From Acidimicrobiales bacterium (GTDB lineage: Bacteria > Actinomycetota > Acidimicrobiia > Acidimicrobiales > SZUA-35), in assembly GCA_013003325.1 (NCBI GenBank), contig JABDJU010000054.1, positions 1-14,395 of the forward strand: 14,395 nucleotides of DNA, written 5' to 3'. The translations under genes were made by a program, and so were the position numbers. Below the pieces are notes generated by a model, which did no database searches, was not told where the DNA came from, and saw nothing but the letters and a program-made list of their open reading frames with translations. The first letter of the stretch is position 1; each line of letters opens with the position of its first letter. Below, piece by piece: positions 4,663-11,007 of the stretch.

Positions 4663-7044
4663 TCAGACAACCTCGGTGATCATGTCGTCGTCGGCCAGGG
4701 TGGTGCGGATGTCGACATCGGCTCGTGGGGTCACGTCGGGACAGAATCGTAGCGACGCCGCTTCGAGGGCTTCCTTGACCTCGCCAGCAACTCGTTCAGC
4801 GTCAGCGCGATCGCATTCGATCACCACCGAGTCGTGCACCGTCTGCACCGGCTTTGCCGTCCGATAGGCCCGAAGCCGGTCACCGAGCTCGGCGTAGGCG
4901 CACAACATGATGTCGGCCACACCGCCCTGAATCGGTGCGTTGCGCCATGCGTTCACCATCGCGGCAACCCGTTCCGACGCGGCGCGGGTAAGCAGCTGGT
5001 CGGCGGCTGTCGTGCCCATGCCCGCGGCAAACGCTTCCACGTACGCCCGTCGGAGGCTGCGGTCTTCGAACTGTCGCTCCAGATAGGCGTCGCTGGTCCG
5101 GGCCGCATCACAGCTCAGGTCGATCCCGTGTTCCCGCTCGAAGGTCAGTCGGACATCGACCCTTGCGGGGTCGTCGGATCGAACGGCGTCGCGCACCGCA
5201 GCCAGGAAGAGTCGGTCGAGATGGAGGTTGAATTGCTGACGCCGTCCGGCCAGGGTTCGACTGGCAAAGGTGAACGGCTCTCCTCCGTGCATGAGCGCAA
5301 CCGGGGCCGAGTATCTCGAAATCCAGGCGATCGATTCGCGCAACGAATCTGAATCGTGGTCGAGTCGGTCGGGATGGAGTTCAGCGATTTCGTCGACCGT
5401 GGGCCAGCGCCAGTTGCCCTTGCGGAACTCTCGCCGGATCTTCGATACGACGGGGTAGCTGCGGGCGAGCTTCATCGTGGCCCGCCAGTCGATGGCGTCG
5501 GTGGTGCGACGGAGGTCCTTGATCTCGGCCACTCGCGCTTGGGCCCATGCAGCGGTGCCGGGGTAGGTCAGTCGGTATTGAGCCAGCAGTTCAGTTGCCT
5601 CGTCGACCGACGTCTCCGCCCCTTCCGCGGTCAGCGATCGGCTCAGCGCAGCGGCACCTGACCCGTAGGCGATGCCGAAGTTGAGGGCCTTGGCGATCTG
5701 ACGGAGCCGCCTCAGTCGGTCGGGATCCTCTTCCCGAAGCTGATCCGGGTCGAAACCGAACATCGTGGCGGCGGTGGTCATGTGCACATCGTCGCCCCGA
5801 GCAAAGGCATCGCGTAGCGGAGCGTCGTCTGCCACCTGAGCCAAATACCGGAGTTCGGCTTGGCTGAGGTCGGCGTGCACGAAGATCCGTTCGGAGTCGG
5901 CGGGCCTGATGTAGGGGTGCATCTTGGGCGTGAAGTTCTGGGCGTTCGGGTTGCGACTGGCCAAACGGCCGGTGTTGGTGCCCACCACCTGGAGGTACTG
6001 GGGGTGGAGCCGTCCGTCGTCGCCGATGTGGTCTTTGATCGACTCGCCGTAGGTGCTGAGCACCTTGGCATGAGCCCGAAACTCGAGGAGTGCATCGCAA
6101 AGATCACCGCCGATCTCGCGCAGAACCGCTGCCTCCACCGAGTCGGTGGGCTCCAGCAGGCGGGCGGCGCCAAACCGATCGCCGGTCCAACGGCACACAT
6201 GATCCGGGGCCCAACGATTGAGGGTCTCACGAACCTGCCGATCCGATGCCGGGTTCCAGGTCGGTTCGACGACGGCGTCGAACAGCGTGCCTTGACCTCC
6301 GCCGGTGAGGCTGGAAAGAGTGTCGAGCACCTGACGCCGTTCGCGGTCGATCCGGGACAGCTCGGACTGCCAGCCGTCCCAGTCGAAGGCCAGCCCGGTG
6401 CGGGTCATCTGATCCAGAAACGGCCGGGCCCTCATTTCGATCTCGGCGATCTGGGTCAGATCTGCGGCATCGAGCTCCTCACGAATCAGATCGGCCACCC
6501 AAAGCGTCTCCACCGCATCGTCGGCGGCATAGCGGACTTGATCGGCGGTGAGGTCATCGGCGGCGGTGTAGGAGAGCTGGGTCGTTCCCTTGCCCAGGGC
6601 GTCGAACCCGAGATAGTGCGCGGTCGCCCAGGCTAGACCGTGGTACCAGGTGAAACCGCTGCGGCCCTGGTGGAGAAGAGCGTCGCCGAGCTGGGCATCC
6701 CACCATCTCAGACCGGTGGTGGTGTCGGTAGTTTCCCAGACCGCCCGATCCAGCACCGAAGCATCGAAACTGGCATTCCATGCGTCGGCTTCGACCCCCT
6801 CCAGCAACGGGGCCAGCAACGGCCCGGGCACGTCCCGGGCGTCAACTACGAAGGCGTTTTCGACGCCTACGCCGTCCCGGACTGCTATCGACATGACCCG
6901 CAGTTCACCCTTCTTCGGGCCTGCGATGGGCACCTCGGTGTCGATGGCAACCCGAGCCGCATCCGACAGAACGGCGGCCAGGTGGGGGAGTTTGGACGGC
7001 GAGTCGATGAGGCGGACGGGCACCGTGGCCGGATCTCGGATCAC
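4663..7044 (-). CDS. Bifunctional 3'-5' exonuclease / family A DNA polymerase with large insertions
   Basis: The 793 residues begin at GTG 7044, preceded by AGGGTCAGG. They hold a DnaQ-like 3'-5' exonuclease domain and a Pol I-type polymerase domain, but no 5' nuclease. Exonuclease motifs look intact: IDTE (D35, E37), NASFD (D94) and YAADD (Y172, D176). Polymerase motif A is VHADLSQAELR (D392, E397); motif B is RQIAKALNFGIAYG (R448, K452, F456, Y460); motif C is VHDSV (H737, D738). The enzyme should therefore polymerise and proofread DNA. Between motifs B and C the chain is much longer than in E. coli or Taq Pol I. About 70-80 extra residues precede FTFASRTLAGRRQQFN (about 591-606), and about 90 more separate it from NAPIQGGVADIM (about 702-713). 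It is probably an accessory polymerase for repair or translesion work, not the main PolA. It is transcribed divergently from the GntR gene and convergently with the amidohydrolase. Confidence 0.93.
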   Translation of the reverse strand: MIRDPATVPVRLIDSPSKLPHLAAVLSDAARVAIDTEVPIAGPKKGELRVMSIAVRDGVGVENAFVVDARDVPGPLLAPLLEGVEADAWNASFDASVLDRAVWETTDTTTGLRWWDAQLGDALLHQGRSGFTWYHGLAWATAHYLGFDALGKGTTQLSYTAADDLTADQVRYAADDAVETLWVADLIREELDAADLTQIAEIEMRARPFLDQMTRTGLAFDWDGWQSELSRIDRERRQVLDTLSSLTGGGQGTLFDAVVEPTWNPASDRQVRETLNRWAPDHVCRWTGDRFGAARLLEPTDSVEAAVLREIGGDLCDALLEFRAHAKVLSTYGESIKDHIGDDGRLHPQYLQVVGTNTGRLASRNPNAQNFTPKMHPYIRPADSERIFVHADLSQAELRYLAQVADDAPLRDAFARGDDVHMTTAATMFGFDPDQLREEDPDRLRRLRQIAKALNFGIAYGSGAAALSRSLTAEGAETSVDEATELLAQYRLTYPGTAAWAQARVAEIKDLRRTTDAIDWRATMKLARSYPVVSKIRREFRKGNWRWPTVDEIAELHPDRLDHDSDSLRESIAWISRYSAPVALMHGGEPFTFASRTLAGRRQQFNLHLDRLFLAAVRDAVRSDDPARVDVRLTFEREHGIDLSCDAARTSDAYLERQFEDRSLRRAYVEAFAAGMGTTAADQLLTRAASERVAAMVNAWRNAPIQGGVADIMLCAYAELGDRLRAYRTAKPVQTVHDSVVIECDRADAERVAGEVKEALEAASLRFCPDVTPRADVDIRTTLADDDMITEVV

Positions 7045-7067
7045 ATCCTGACCCTAGGCCCGACCTG

Positions 7068-7079
7068 GGCGGATCCGCC
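7068..7079. promoter_or_regulatory. 12-bp palindrome in the divergent polymerase-GntR intergenic region
   Basis: GGCGGATCCGCC is a perfect palindrome in the 85-base gap between the start of the minus-strand polymerase gene and the start of the plus-strand GntR gene. It differs from the TCTAGA dyad upstream of trpB, so it is not obviously the same regulator's site. In GC-rich DNA such a palindrome may be chance. Confidence 0.3.
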
Positions 7080-7129
7080 TGCTCCACGCTTCGGCCCGAG
7101 GCCACGCCCTTCGCACTACCGTTGGTTGG

Positions 7130-7867
7130 ATGCCCTCGACGTCGGTGCCGAAGTATCAGGCCATTCATTCGGTGCTTCGCCAACAGATCCTCGATGGCGA
7201 TCTCGTCGCCGGTTCACAGCTCCCACCCCAACAGCAGTTGGCCGATCGTTTCGGCGTCACGTTGATGACACTGCGGCAGGCGATCGCCCAGCTCGAATCC
7301 GAAGACTTGGTTCGAGCCGAGCGAGGCCGGGGAACCTTCGTTTCGGACCGTCCCGTGGATCTGAGCATCGGGAACCTCTCGAGCTTCTCATCACAAATGC
7401 GGGCGGCTGGAATCAAGCTGACGACCCGAGTGCTCGACGATCGCATGGTGGTCCACGACGCAGCCGCACTGGCGCTGGGCGAACCGGGGTCGGTTCGGTG
7501 TCTCACCCGGCTCCGGCTGATTCGCAAGATCCCGATCGCCCTCCAGCGCAGCTACCTGGCCGAATCGGTTCCGCTGGCCAAGGGCAGACTCAAGGGGGCA
7601 TCGCTCTACGATGCGATCGAGTCCGCCGTGGGTTGGAGCGTCAGCCGAGCGCTGGAGACCATTTCGGCGGTCGGCCTCGACGACGCCGATGCGGCGGTGC
7701 TCGATGCCACATCGGGTGCGCCGGCCTTGCTGTCGGTGCGCACGTCGCTGAATCAGTTCGACCAACCGTTCCTGTACGACGAGGCCCTCCTGGTCGGTGG
7801 CCGCTCGGCCATCGCCGCCGACCGCACCGCCGATCGCCTGTCGATCTCCTACGGACAACCGGGCTGA
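7130..7867 (+). CDS. GntR-family transcriptional regulator, HutC subfamily (UTRA ligand domain)
   Basis: This 245-residue repressor has an N-terminal GntR winged helix (about residues 5-75): KYQAIHSVLRQQILDGDL, then GSQLPPQQQLADRFGVTLMTLRQAIAQLESEDLV and the wing RGRGTFVS. A C-terminal UTRA-type effector domain follows (about 90-238), including RCLTRLRLIRKIPIALQRSYL and FLYDEALLVGGR near the end. HutC-type proteins bind short palindromes and release them when a small metabolite, often an amino acid or sugar derivative, binds the UTRA domain. The trpB-trpA pair begins 78 bases after its stop, and a TCTAGA dyad lies in that gap, so this protein is the obvious candidate controller of tryptophan synthase here. 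The ligand is unknown; a tryptophan-pathway compound is a guess. ATG 7130 is chosen because it places Met eight residues before the first helix. Confidence 0.92.
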   Translation: MPSTSVPKYQAIHSVLRQQILDGDLVAGSQLPPQQQLADRFGVTLMTLRQAIAQLESEDLVRAERGRGTFVSDRPVDLSIGNLSSFSSQMRAAGIKLTTRVLDDRMVVHDAAALALGEPGSVRCLTRLRLIRKIPIALQRSYLAESVPLAKGRLKGASLYDAIESAVGWSVSRALETISAVGLDDADAAVLDATSGAPALLSVRTSLNQFDQPFLYDEALLVGGRSAIAADRTADRLSISYGQPG

Positions 7868-7902
7868 CGTGGTGGGTGTCGCTTCGGCGGCTGCTACGCT
7901 CC

Positions 7903-7920
7903 ATTCTAGAGTTCTAGAAT
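7903..7920. promoter_or_regulatory. Predicted GntR/HutC operator and -10 region of trpBA
   Basis: ATTCTAGA-GT-TCTAGAAT is an inverted repeat with perfect 8-bp arms around a 2-base centre. It can also be read as two TCTAGA palindromes (7905-7910 and 7913-7918), and TCTAGA cores are typical of HutC-subfamily GntR operators. It lies between the GntR gene and trpB, 25 bases before the trpB ATG. TAGAAT (7915-7920) is a 5-of-6 match to a -10 element and lies within the right arm, so binding would block initiation. I find no good -35 at the expected distance. The ribosome site is ACGAGGAG, about 10 bases before the ATG. Confidence 0.7.
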
Positions 7921-7945
7921 ACTTGGACACGAGGAGATCGTCACG

Positions 7946-9145
7946 ATGACAGCCACCCGGCAGCTTCCCCCGGCCGCCTCGCCCCTGAACATGGGCGAGC
8001 CTGATGGGTTGGGATTCTTCGGTGAGTTCGGCGGCCGCTACGTCGGCGAGCCCCTTATCGGCGCCTGTCAGGAGGTCGAGGAAGCATTCATCGACGCATG
8101 GGCCGATCCCGGCTTTCGGGACGAGTTCCTCCACGTGCTCAACACCTACGGCGGGCGGCCCTCACCGACCACCGAATGCGACAATCTGGGTGAGCAGCTG
8201 GGCCTGCGTCTCCTGCTCAAACGCGAAGACCTCAACCACACCGGCAGCCACAAGATCAACAACGTGATCGGTCAGGCGTTGCTGGCCAAGCGGATGGGCA
8301 AGACCCGACTGATAGCCGAAACCGGCGCCGGTCAGCACGGGGTGGCCACGGCAACGGCGGCCGCGCTGCTCGGCATGAGCTGCACCGTGTACATGGGCGA
8401 GGTCGACATGAGGCGTCAGGCGCTCAACGTGTTCCGGATGCGACTCCTCGGTACCGAGGTTGTTCCGGCGATGTCGGGCAGTCGCACCCTCAAGGACGCG
8501 GTCAACGAAGCGATGCGGGCGTGGGTGTCCGAGGTCGGCGACACCCACTACTGCCTGGGTTCGGTGATGGGCCCCCATCCCTACCCCTGGATGGTGCGCA
8601 CCTTCCACGAAGTGATCGGCACCGAAGCCCGTCAACAGGTGATGGACCTGACCGGCGGTTTGCCCGATGTGGCGGTGGCGTGCGTCGGAGGCGGATCCAA
8701 CGCCGCCGGCCTCTTTGCCGGCTTCGCCGACGACCCGGAGGTGCGGCTTGTCGGGGCCGAACCGGCCGGGGGAGCGGCCGCTGGGCGTGGGGTGCCGGCC
8801 ATCGTGCATGGGATGCGGGCCTACTTCATGCAGGATGAGGTCGGCCAGATCCTCGAAGCCGAGTCGATCTCGGCCGGCCTCGACTATCCCGGCCTGGGTC
8901 CCGAGCACAGCCATCTGGCCGTAACGAAACGGGCCGAGTACCACCCGGTGACCGACGACGAGGTGCTCGAAGCCTTCCAGTTGCTGAGCCGAACCGAAGG
9001 GATCATCCCCGCCCTCGAATCGGCCCATGCGATCGCCTGGGTCGCCAATAACGCCGCCGAGTTGCAGGGTCAGACGGTGCTGGTGAACCTCTCGGGCCGG
9101 GGCGACAAAGACGTTGAGCAGGTGCAGGAGATATTGGAACGATGA
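7946..9145 (+). CDS. trpB: Tryptophan synthase beta chain (TrpB1 type)
   Basis: TrpB joins indole and L-serine to form L-tryptophan using pyridoxal phosphate. The 399 residues are of normal length. The cofactor lysine is K103 in HTGSHKINN, the catalytic glutamate is E125 in ETGAGQHG, and the phosphate-binding loop is GGGSNA (248-253). GEVDMRRQALNVFRMRLLG, LGSVMGPHPYPWMVR, ISAGLDYPGLGPEH and SGRGDKD (383-389) are conserved landmarks, placing it in the main TrpB1 group that pairs with TrpA. Small departures, such as GPEHSHL where GPEHAWL is common, do not touch catalytic residues. It overlaps trpA by 4 bp (ATGA), which implies translational coupling and a 1:1 complex. No trpC, trpE, trpD or trpF lies beside it, and a GntR regulator precedes it. 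It could therefore be the sole trpBA locus of a scattered pathway or a second, conditionally used copy. Confidence 0.97.
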   Translation: MTATRQLPPAASPLNMGEPDGLGFFGEFGGRYVGEPLIGACQEVEEAFIDAWADPGFRDEFLHVLNTYGGRPSPTTECDNLGEQLGLRLLLKREDLNHTGSHKINNVIGQALLAKRMGKTRLIAETGAGQHGVATATAAALLGMSCTVYMGEVDMRRQALNVFRMRLLGTEVVPAMSGSRTLKDAVNEAMRAWVSEVGDTHYCLGSVMGPHPYPWMVRTFHEVIGTEARQQVMDLTGGLPDVAVACVGGGSNAAGLFAGFADDPEVRLVGAEPAGGAAAGRGVPAIVHGMRAYFMQDEVGQILEAESISAGLDYPGLGPEHSHLAVTKRAEYHPVTDDEVLEAFQLLSRTEGIIPALESAHAIAWVANNAAELQGQTVLVNLSGRGDKDVEQVQEILER

Positions 9146-9960
9146 CCACAGCATCCGTCGCCGCCCCTGAGCGATCGCTCCAGAGCTACCTGACCGAACG
9201 AGCCGGGCGGGGCAAGCTATTGATGCCCTACGTCACCGCTGGCGTGACCCCGGACTGGCTCGAGCTGGTCGATGCGGTCATCGATGCCGGAGCTGACGCC
9301 GTGGAGATCGGCATCCCGTTCAGTGATCCCGCCATCGACGGGACCACGATTCAGGAGGCGACCGTGGTCGCCCTGGAGGCCGGGATGACTCCCGCCGCCG
9401 CCCTACAACAGCTGAAGAGCCGCCGGTTTGGGGTGCCCCTCATCGCCATGACCCACTACAACCTCGTATACCGATACGGGCACGAACGGTTCGCTGCTGA
9501 TCTGGTCGCGGCCGGAGGTTGGGCCACAATCCTCCCCGATCTCCCATTCGAGCATGCGGGGGAGTGGATCGCCGCGGCCGACGCAGAAGGCATCGAGAAC
9601 GTGTTGCTCGCTGCCCCGGTTACCAGCGATGAGCGCCTGGCGATGGTGGTGGAGAAGACCGGCGGGTTTGTCTACGTCGTCTCGACCATGGGAACCACGG
9701 GGGCTCGCGCCGGGGTCGACAGTGCCGCTACGGTGCTCGCTCGCCGGGTCAAGTCGATCACCGACAAGCCGGCGGTCGTCGGGTTCGGGATCTCCAGCGC
9801 CGAGACAGCCGTGACCGCAGCCCGTGAGGCGGATGGAGTGATCGTTGCATCCGCCCTGATGCGGCGGGTGTTGGACGGTGCCACGGTCGAAGATGCAGCT
9901 CAGCTCGTCGCCGAGATACGGGCCGGACTCGACGCTGCGTATGCAACTCAGGACCTTTGA
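9142..9960 (+). CDS. trpA: Tryptophan synthase alpha chain
   Basis: TrpA cleaves indole-3-glycerol phosphate to indole and glyceraldehyde 3-phosphate, passing indole to TrpB through a tunnel. The 272 residues form the expected TIM barrel. The catalytic pair is E55 in AVEIGIPFSDP and D66 in AIDGTTIQ. MPYVTAG near the N-terminus, LPDLPFEHAGEW, VSTMGTTGARAG and VVGFGISSAE are standard landmarks. In loop 2, the usual DGP-x-IQ reads DGTTIQ, with Thr in place of Pro; this loop contacts the beta subunit, so the change is mildly unusual. The start codon overlaps the trpB stop in an ATGA arrangement, so no separate promoter is needed. The gene after it has its own promoter region. Confidence 0.96.
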   Translation: MTTASVAAPERSLQSYLTERAGRGKLLMPYVTAGVTPDWLELVDAVIDAGADAVEIGIPFSDPAIDGTTIQEATVVALEAGMTPAAALQQLKSRRFGVPLIAMTHYNLVYRYGHERFAADLVAAGGWATILPDLPFEHAGEWIAAADAEGIENVLLAAPVTSDERLAMVVEKTGGFVYVVSTMGTTGARAGVDSAATVLARRVKSITDKPAVVGFGISSAETAVTAAREADGVIVASALMRRVLDGATVEDAAQLVAEIRAGLDAAYATQDL

Positions 9961-9984
9961 CCTTGGCGCCCTGAAGGGTTTCAC

Positions 9985-10014
9985 GAGACAGTTGTACGTA
10001 CAATTTTGTACAAT
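9985..10014 (+). promoter_or_regulatory. Candidate promoter of the pmpAB pair with overlapping TTGTAC palindromes
   Basis: GAGACA (9985-9990, four of six to TTGACA) lies 18 bases before TACAAT (10009-10014, five of six to TATAAT). Between and over these lie a perfect 12-bp palindrome TTGTACGTACAA (9992-10003) and, two bases on, a perfect 8-bp palindrome TTGTACAA (10006-10013), giving four related half-sites. This AT-rich patch stands out in its GC-rich surroundings. It looks like an operator for a dimeric repressor over a promoter. It is unlike the CsoR/CstR-type site upstream of cstB. A second TACAAT at 9999-10004 makes the exact -10 uncertain. Confidence 0.6.
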
Positions 10015-10051
10015 CGCGAGCGAGCAACCCTGAAGAAGGTGATGTACAGCC

Positions 10052-10531
10052 ATGATCGACGTTCTTCCCGACCGACTTCCCTGGTTCATCGGAGGCCCGA
10101 TATTGGGCGTTCTGATAGTGGGGTTGTTCGCCGTCGCCAACCAGCCCCTCGGTGCGAGCGGCGCCTACGTGCAAGCGAGCGCCCTGGTCCGAGGGCGTCA
10201 CGACGCTGTGGTCTGGCGGGTGTGGTACTTCGTGGGCCTCTTTCTTGGCGGTGTCCTCGCAACGGTCATTCTGCGTGAGAGCGCTGGGGTTCGAAGCGGC
10301 TACGACGCTCTCCGGGAGGCGTTTCCTCTCGGGGTTGCCGTACCCCTTGTGTTCGCCGGTGCCACTCTGCTCGGGTACGGGGCCGCGGTAGCGGGCGGCT
10401 GCACGTCCGGGCACGGGATGTGTGGCACCGCTCAGCGCTCGCCGGCCAGCGTCACGGTGACCGCAACCTTTATGGCAACTGCGATCGCCACAACCTTCAT
10501 TCTCGGAATCCTGACCGGAGGTGCACTGTGA
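10052..10531 (+). CDS. pmpA: YeeE/YedE-family sulfur transporter half, PmpA type
   Basis: This 159-residue membrane protein is one half of a split YeeE/YedE (DUF395) transporter. Several hydrophobic segments are visible: about 10-30, 55-75, 92-115 and 135-157. The family signature GGCTSGHGMCG holds C117 and C124. In full-length YeeE, conserved cysteines line the path for thiosulfate, so this pair is the likely transport site. Proteins of this half-size class usually work with a second half, here the next gene, which overlaps by 4 bp (GTGA). Linkage of such pairs to persulfide dioxygenase and SulP genes is well known (for example the pmp locus of Serratia). In this window the other sulfur genes lie about 7 kb away, not next door. 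ATG 10052 is taken, with AAGAAGGTG about 10 bases upstream. The substrate, a sulfur species such as thiosulfate or a sulfane-sulfur compound, is inferred from the family. Confidence 0.87.
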   Translation: MIDVLPDRLPWFIGGPILGVLIVGLFAVANQPLGASGAYVQASALVRGRHDAVVWRVWYFVGLFLGGVLATVILRESAGVRSGYDALREAFPLGVAVPLVFAGATLLGYGAAVAGGCTSGHGMCGTAQRSPASVTVTATFMATAIATTFILGILTGGAL

Positions 10532-11007
10532 GCGCCGGCCATCGTCAGCCGCTGTTCAAGCTGACCAAGATGAACGTCATCGGGATTCTCTTCGGAATCA
10601 TGTTCGGGGCGGTACTCGGAGCCTCGAACCTGCACGAGTACGACACCATTCACAACATGCTGAGCCTGGAAGAGATCGATGTGTTCCTCTTCATGGGATC
10701 GGCGATCGCCGTCTCGGCGCCCGCCCTGTGGTTCTTGGAGCGGCGCGGATTCGCTACTCCGCTCGGCGGCGACTTGAAGTTGTCCCGTCCCAAGCCCGAA
10801 GCTCATCACGTCAAGGGCGGCGCCCTGTTCGGGATCGGCTGGGCCATCGCCGGCACCTGCCCGGCCCCAGCCTTGGTGATGATCTCCTCCGGCGCATGGA
10901 TGGGCCTGATCGCCCTGCCGGGGATCTTCCTCGGCCTCCACCTCCGGGAGCGCCAGGTGGTTCGCCAATTGTCGGAATCGGTGCCCGAGGAGTCGGTGCC
11001 GGTCTAG
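10528..11007 (+). CDS. pmpB: YeeE/YedE-family sulfur transporter half, PmpB type (DUF6691-like)
   Basis: This is the second half of the split transporter, also 159 residues. It starts at GTG 10528, which overlaps the pmpA stop as GTGA; an upstream in-frame ATG at 10420 lies deep inside pmpA and is rejected. Membrane segments are visible at about 15-35, 50-70, 97-120 and 124-140. The signature GGALFGIGWAIAGTCPAPALV (about 98-116) holds one conserved cysteine, C111, at the place matching the pore cysteine of the other half. It should form a heteromeric channel-like carrier with PmpA in the cytoplasmic membrane. Overlapping starts and stops imply one transcript and coupled translation. Its stop TAG shares the sequence CTAG with the stop of the convergent GGDEF-EAL gene. 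Confidence 0.87.
   Translation: MSAGHRQPLFKLTKMNVIGILFGIMFGAVLGASNLHEYDTIHNMLSLEEIDVFLFMGSAIAVSAPALWFLERRGFATPLGGDLKLSRPKPEAHHVKGGALFGIGWAIAGTCPAPALVMISSGAWMGLIALPGIFLGLHLRERQVVRQLSESVPEESVPV

Noticed and set aside
6640..7917. Long plus-strand open frame (about 425 codons) crossing the polymerase start and the GntR gene
   Set aside because: It overlaps two well-supported genes in other frames and is Arg/Gly/Pro-rich with no recognisable domain, so it is a codon-bias artefact.
8162..9154. Minus-strand open frame (about 330 codons) opposite trpB
   Set aside because: It is His/Gly-rich, lacks motifs, and is entirely antisense to a catalytically complete trpB.
9961..9978. Short inverted repeat CCTT...AAGG after trpA as a terminator
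   Set aside because: The arms are only 4 bp and no T run follows, too weak to call.
10420..10527. Upstream ATG start for pmpB
   Set aside because: It would place about 36 Arg/His-rich residues before the first membrane segment and overlap pmpA by over 100 bases. GTG 10528 gives the usual 4-bp overlap.
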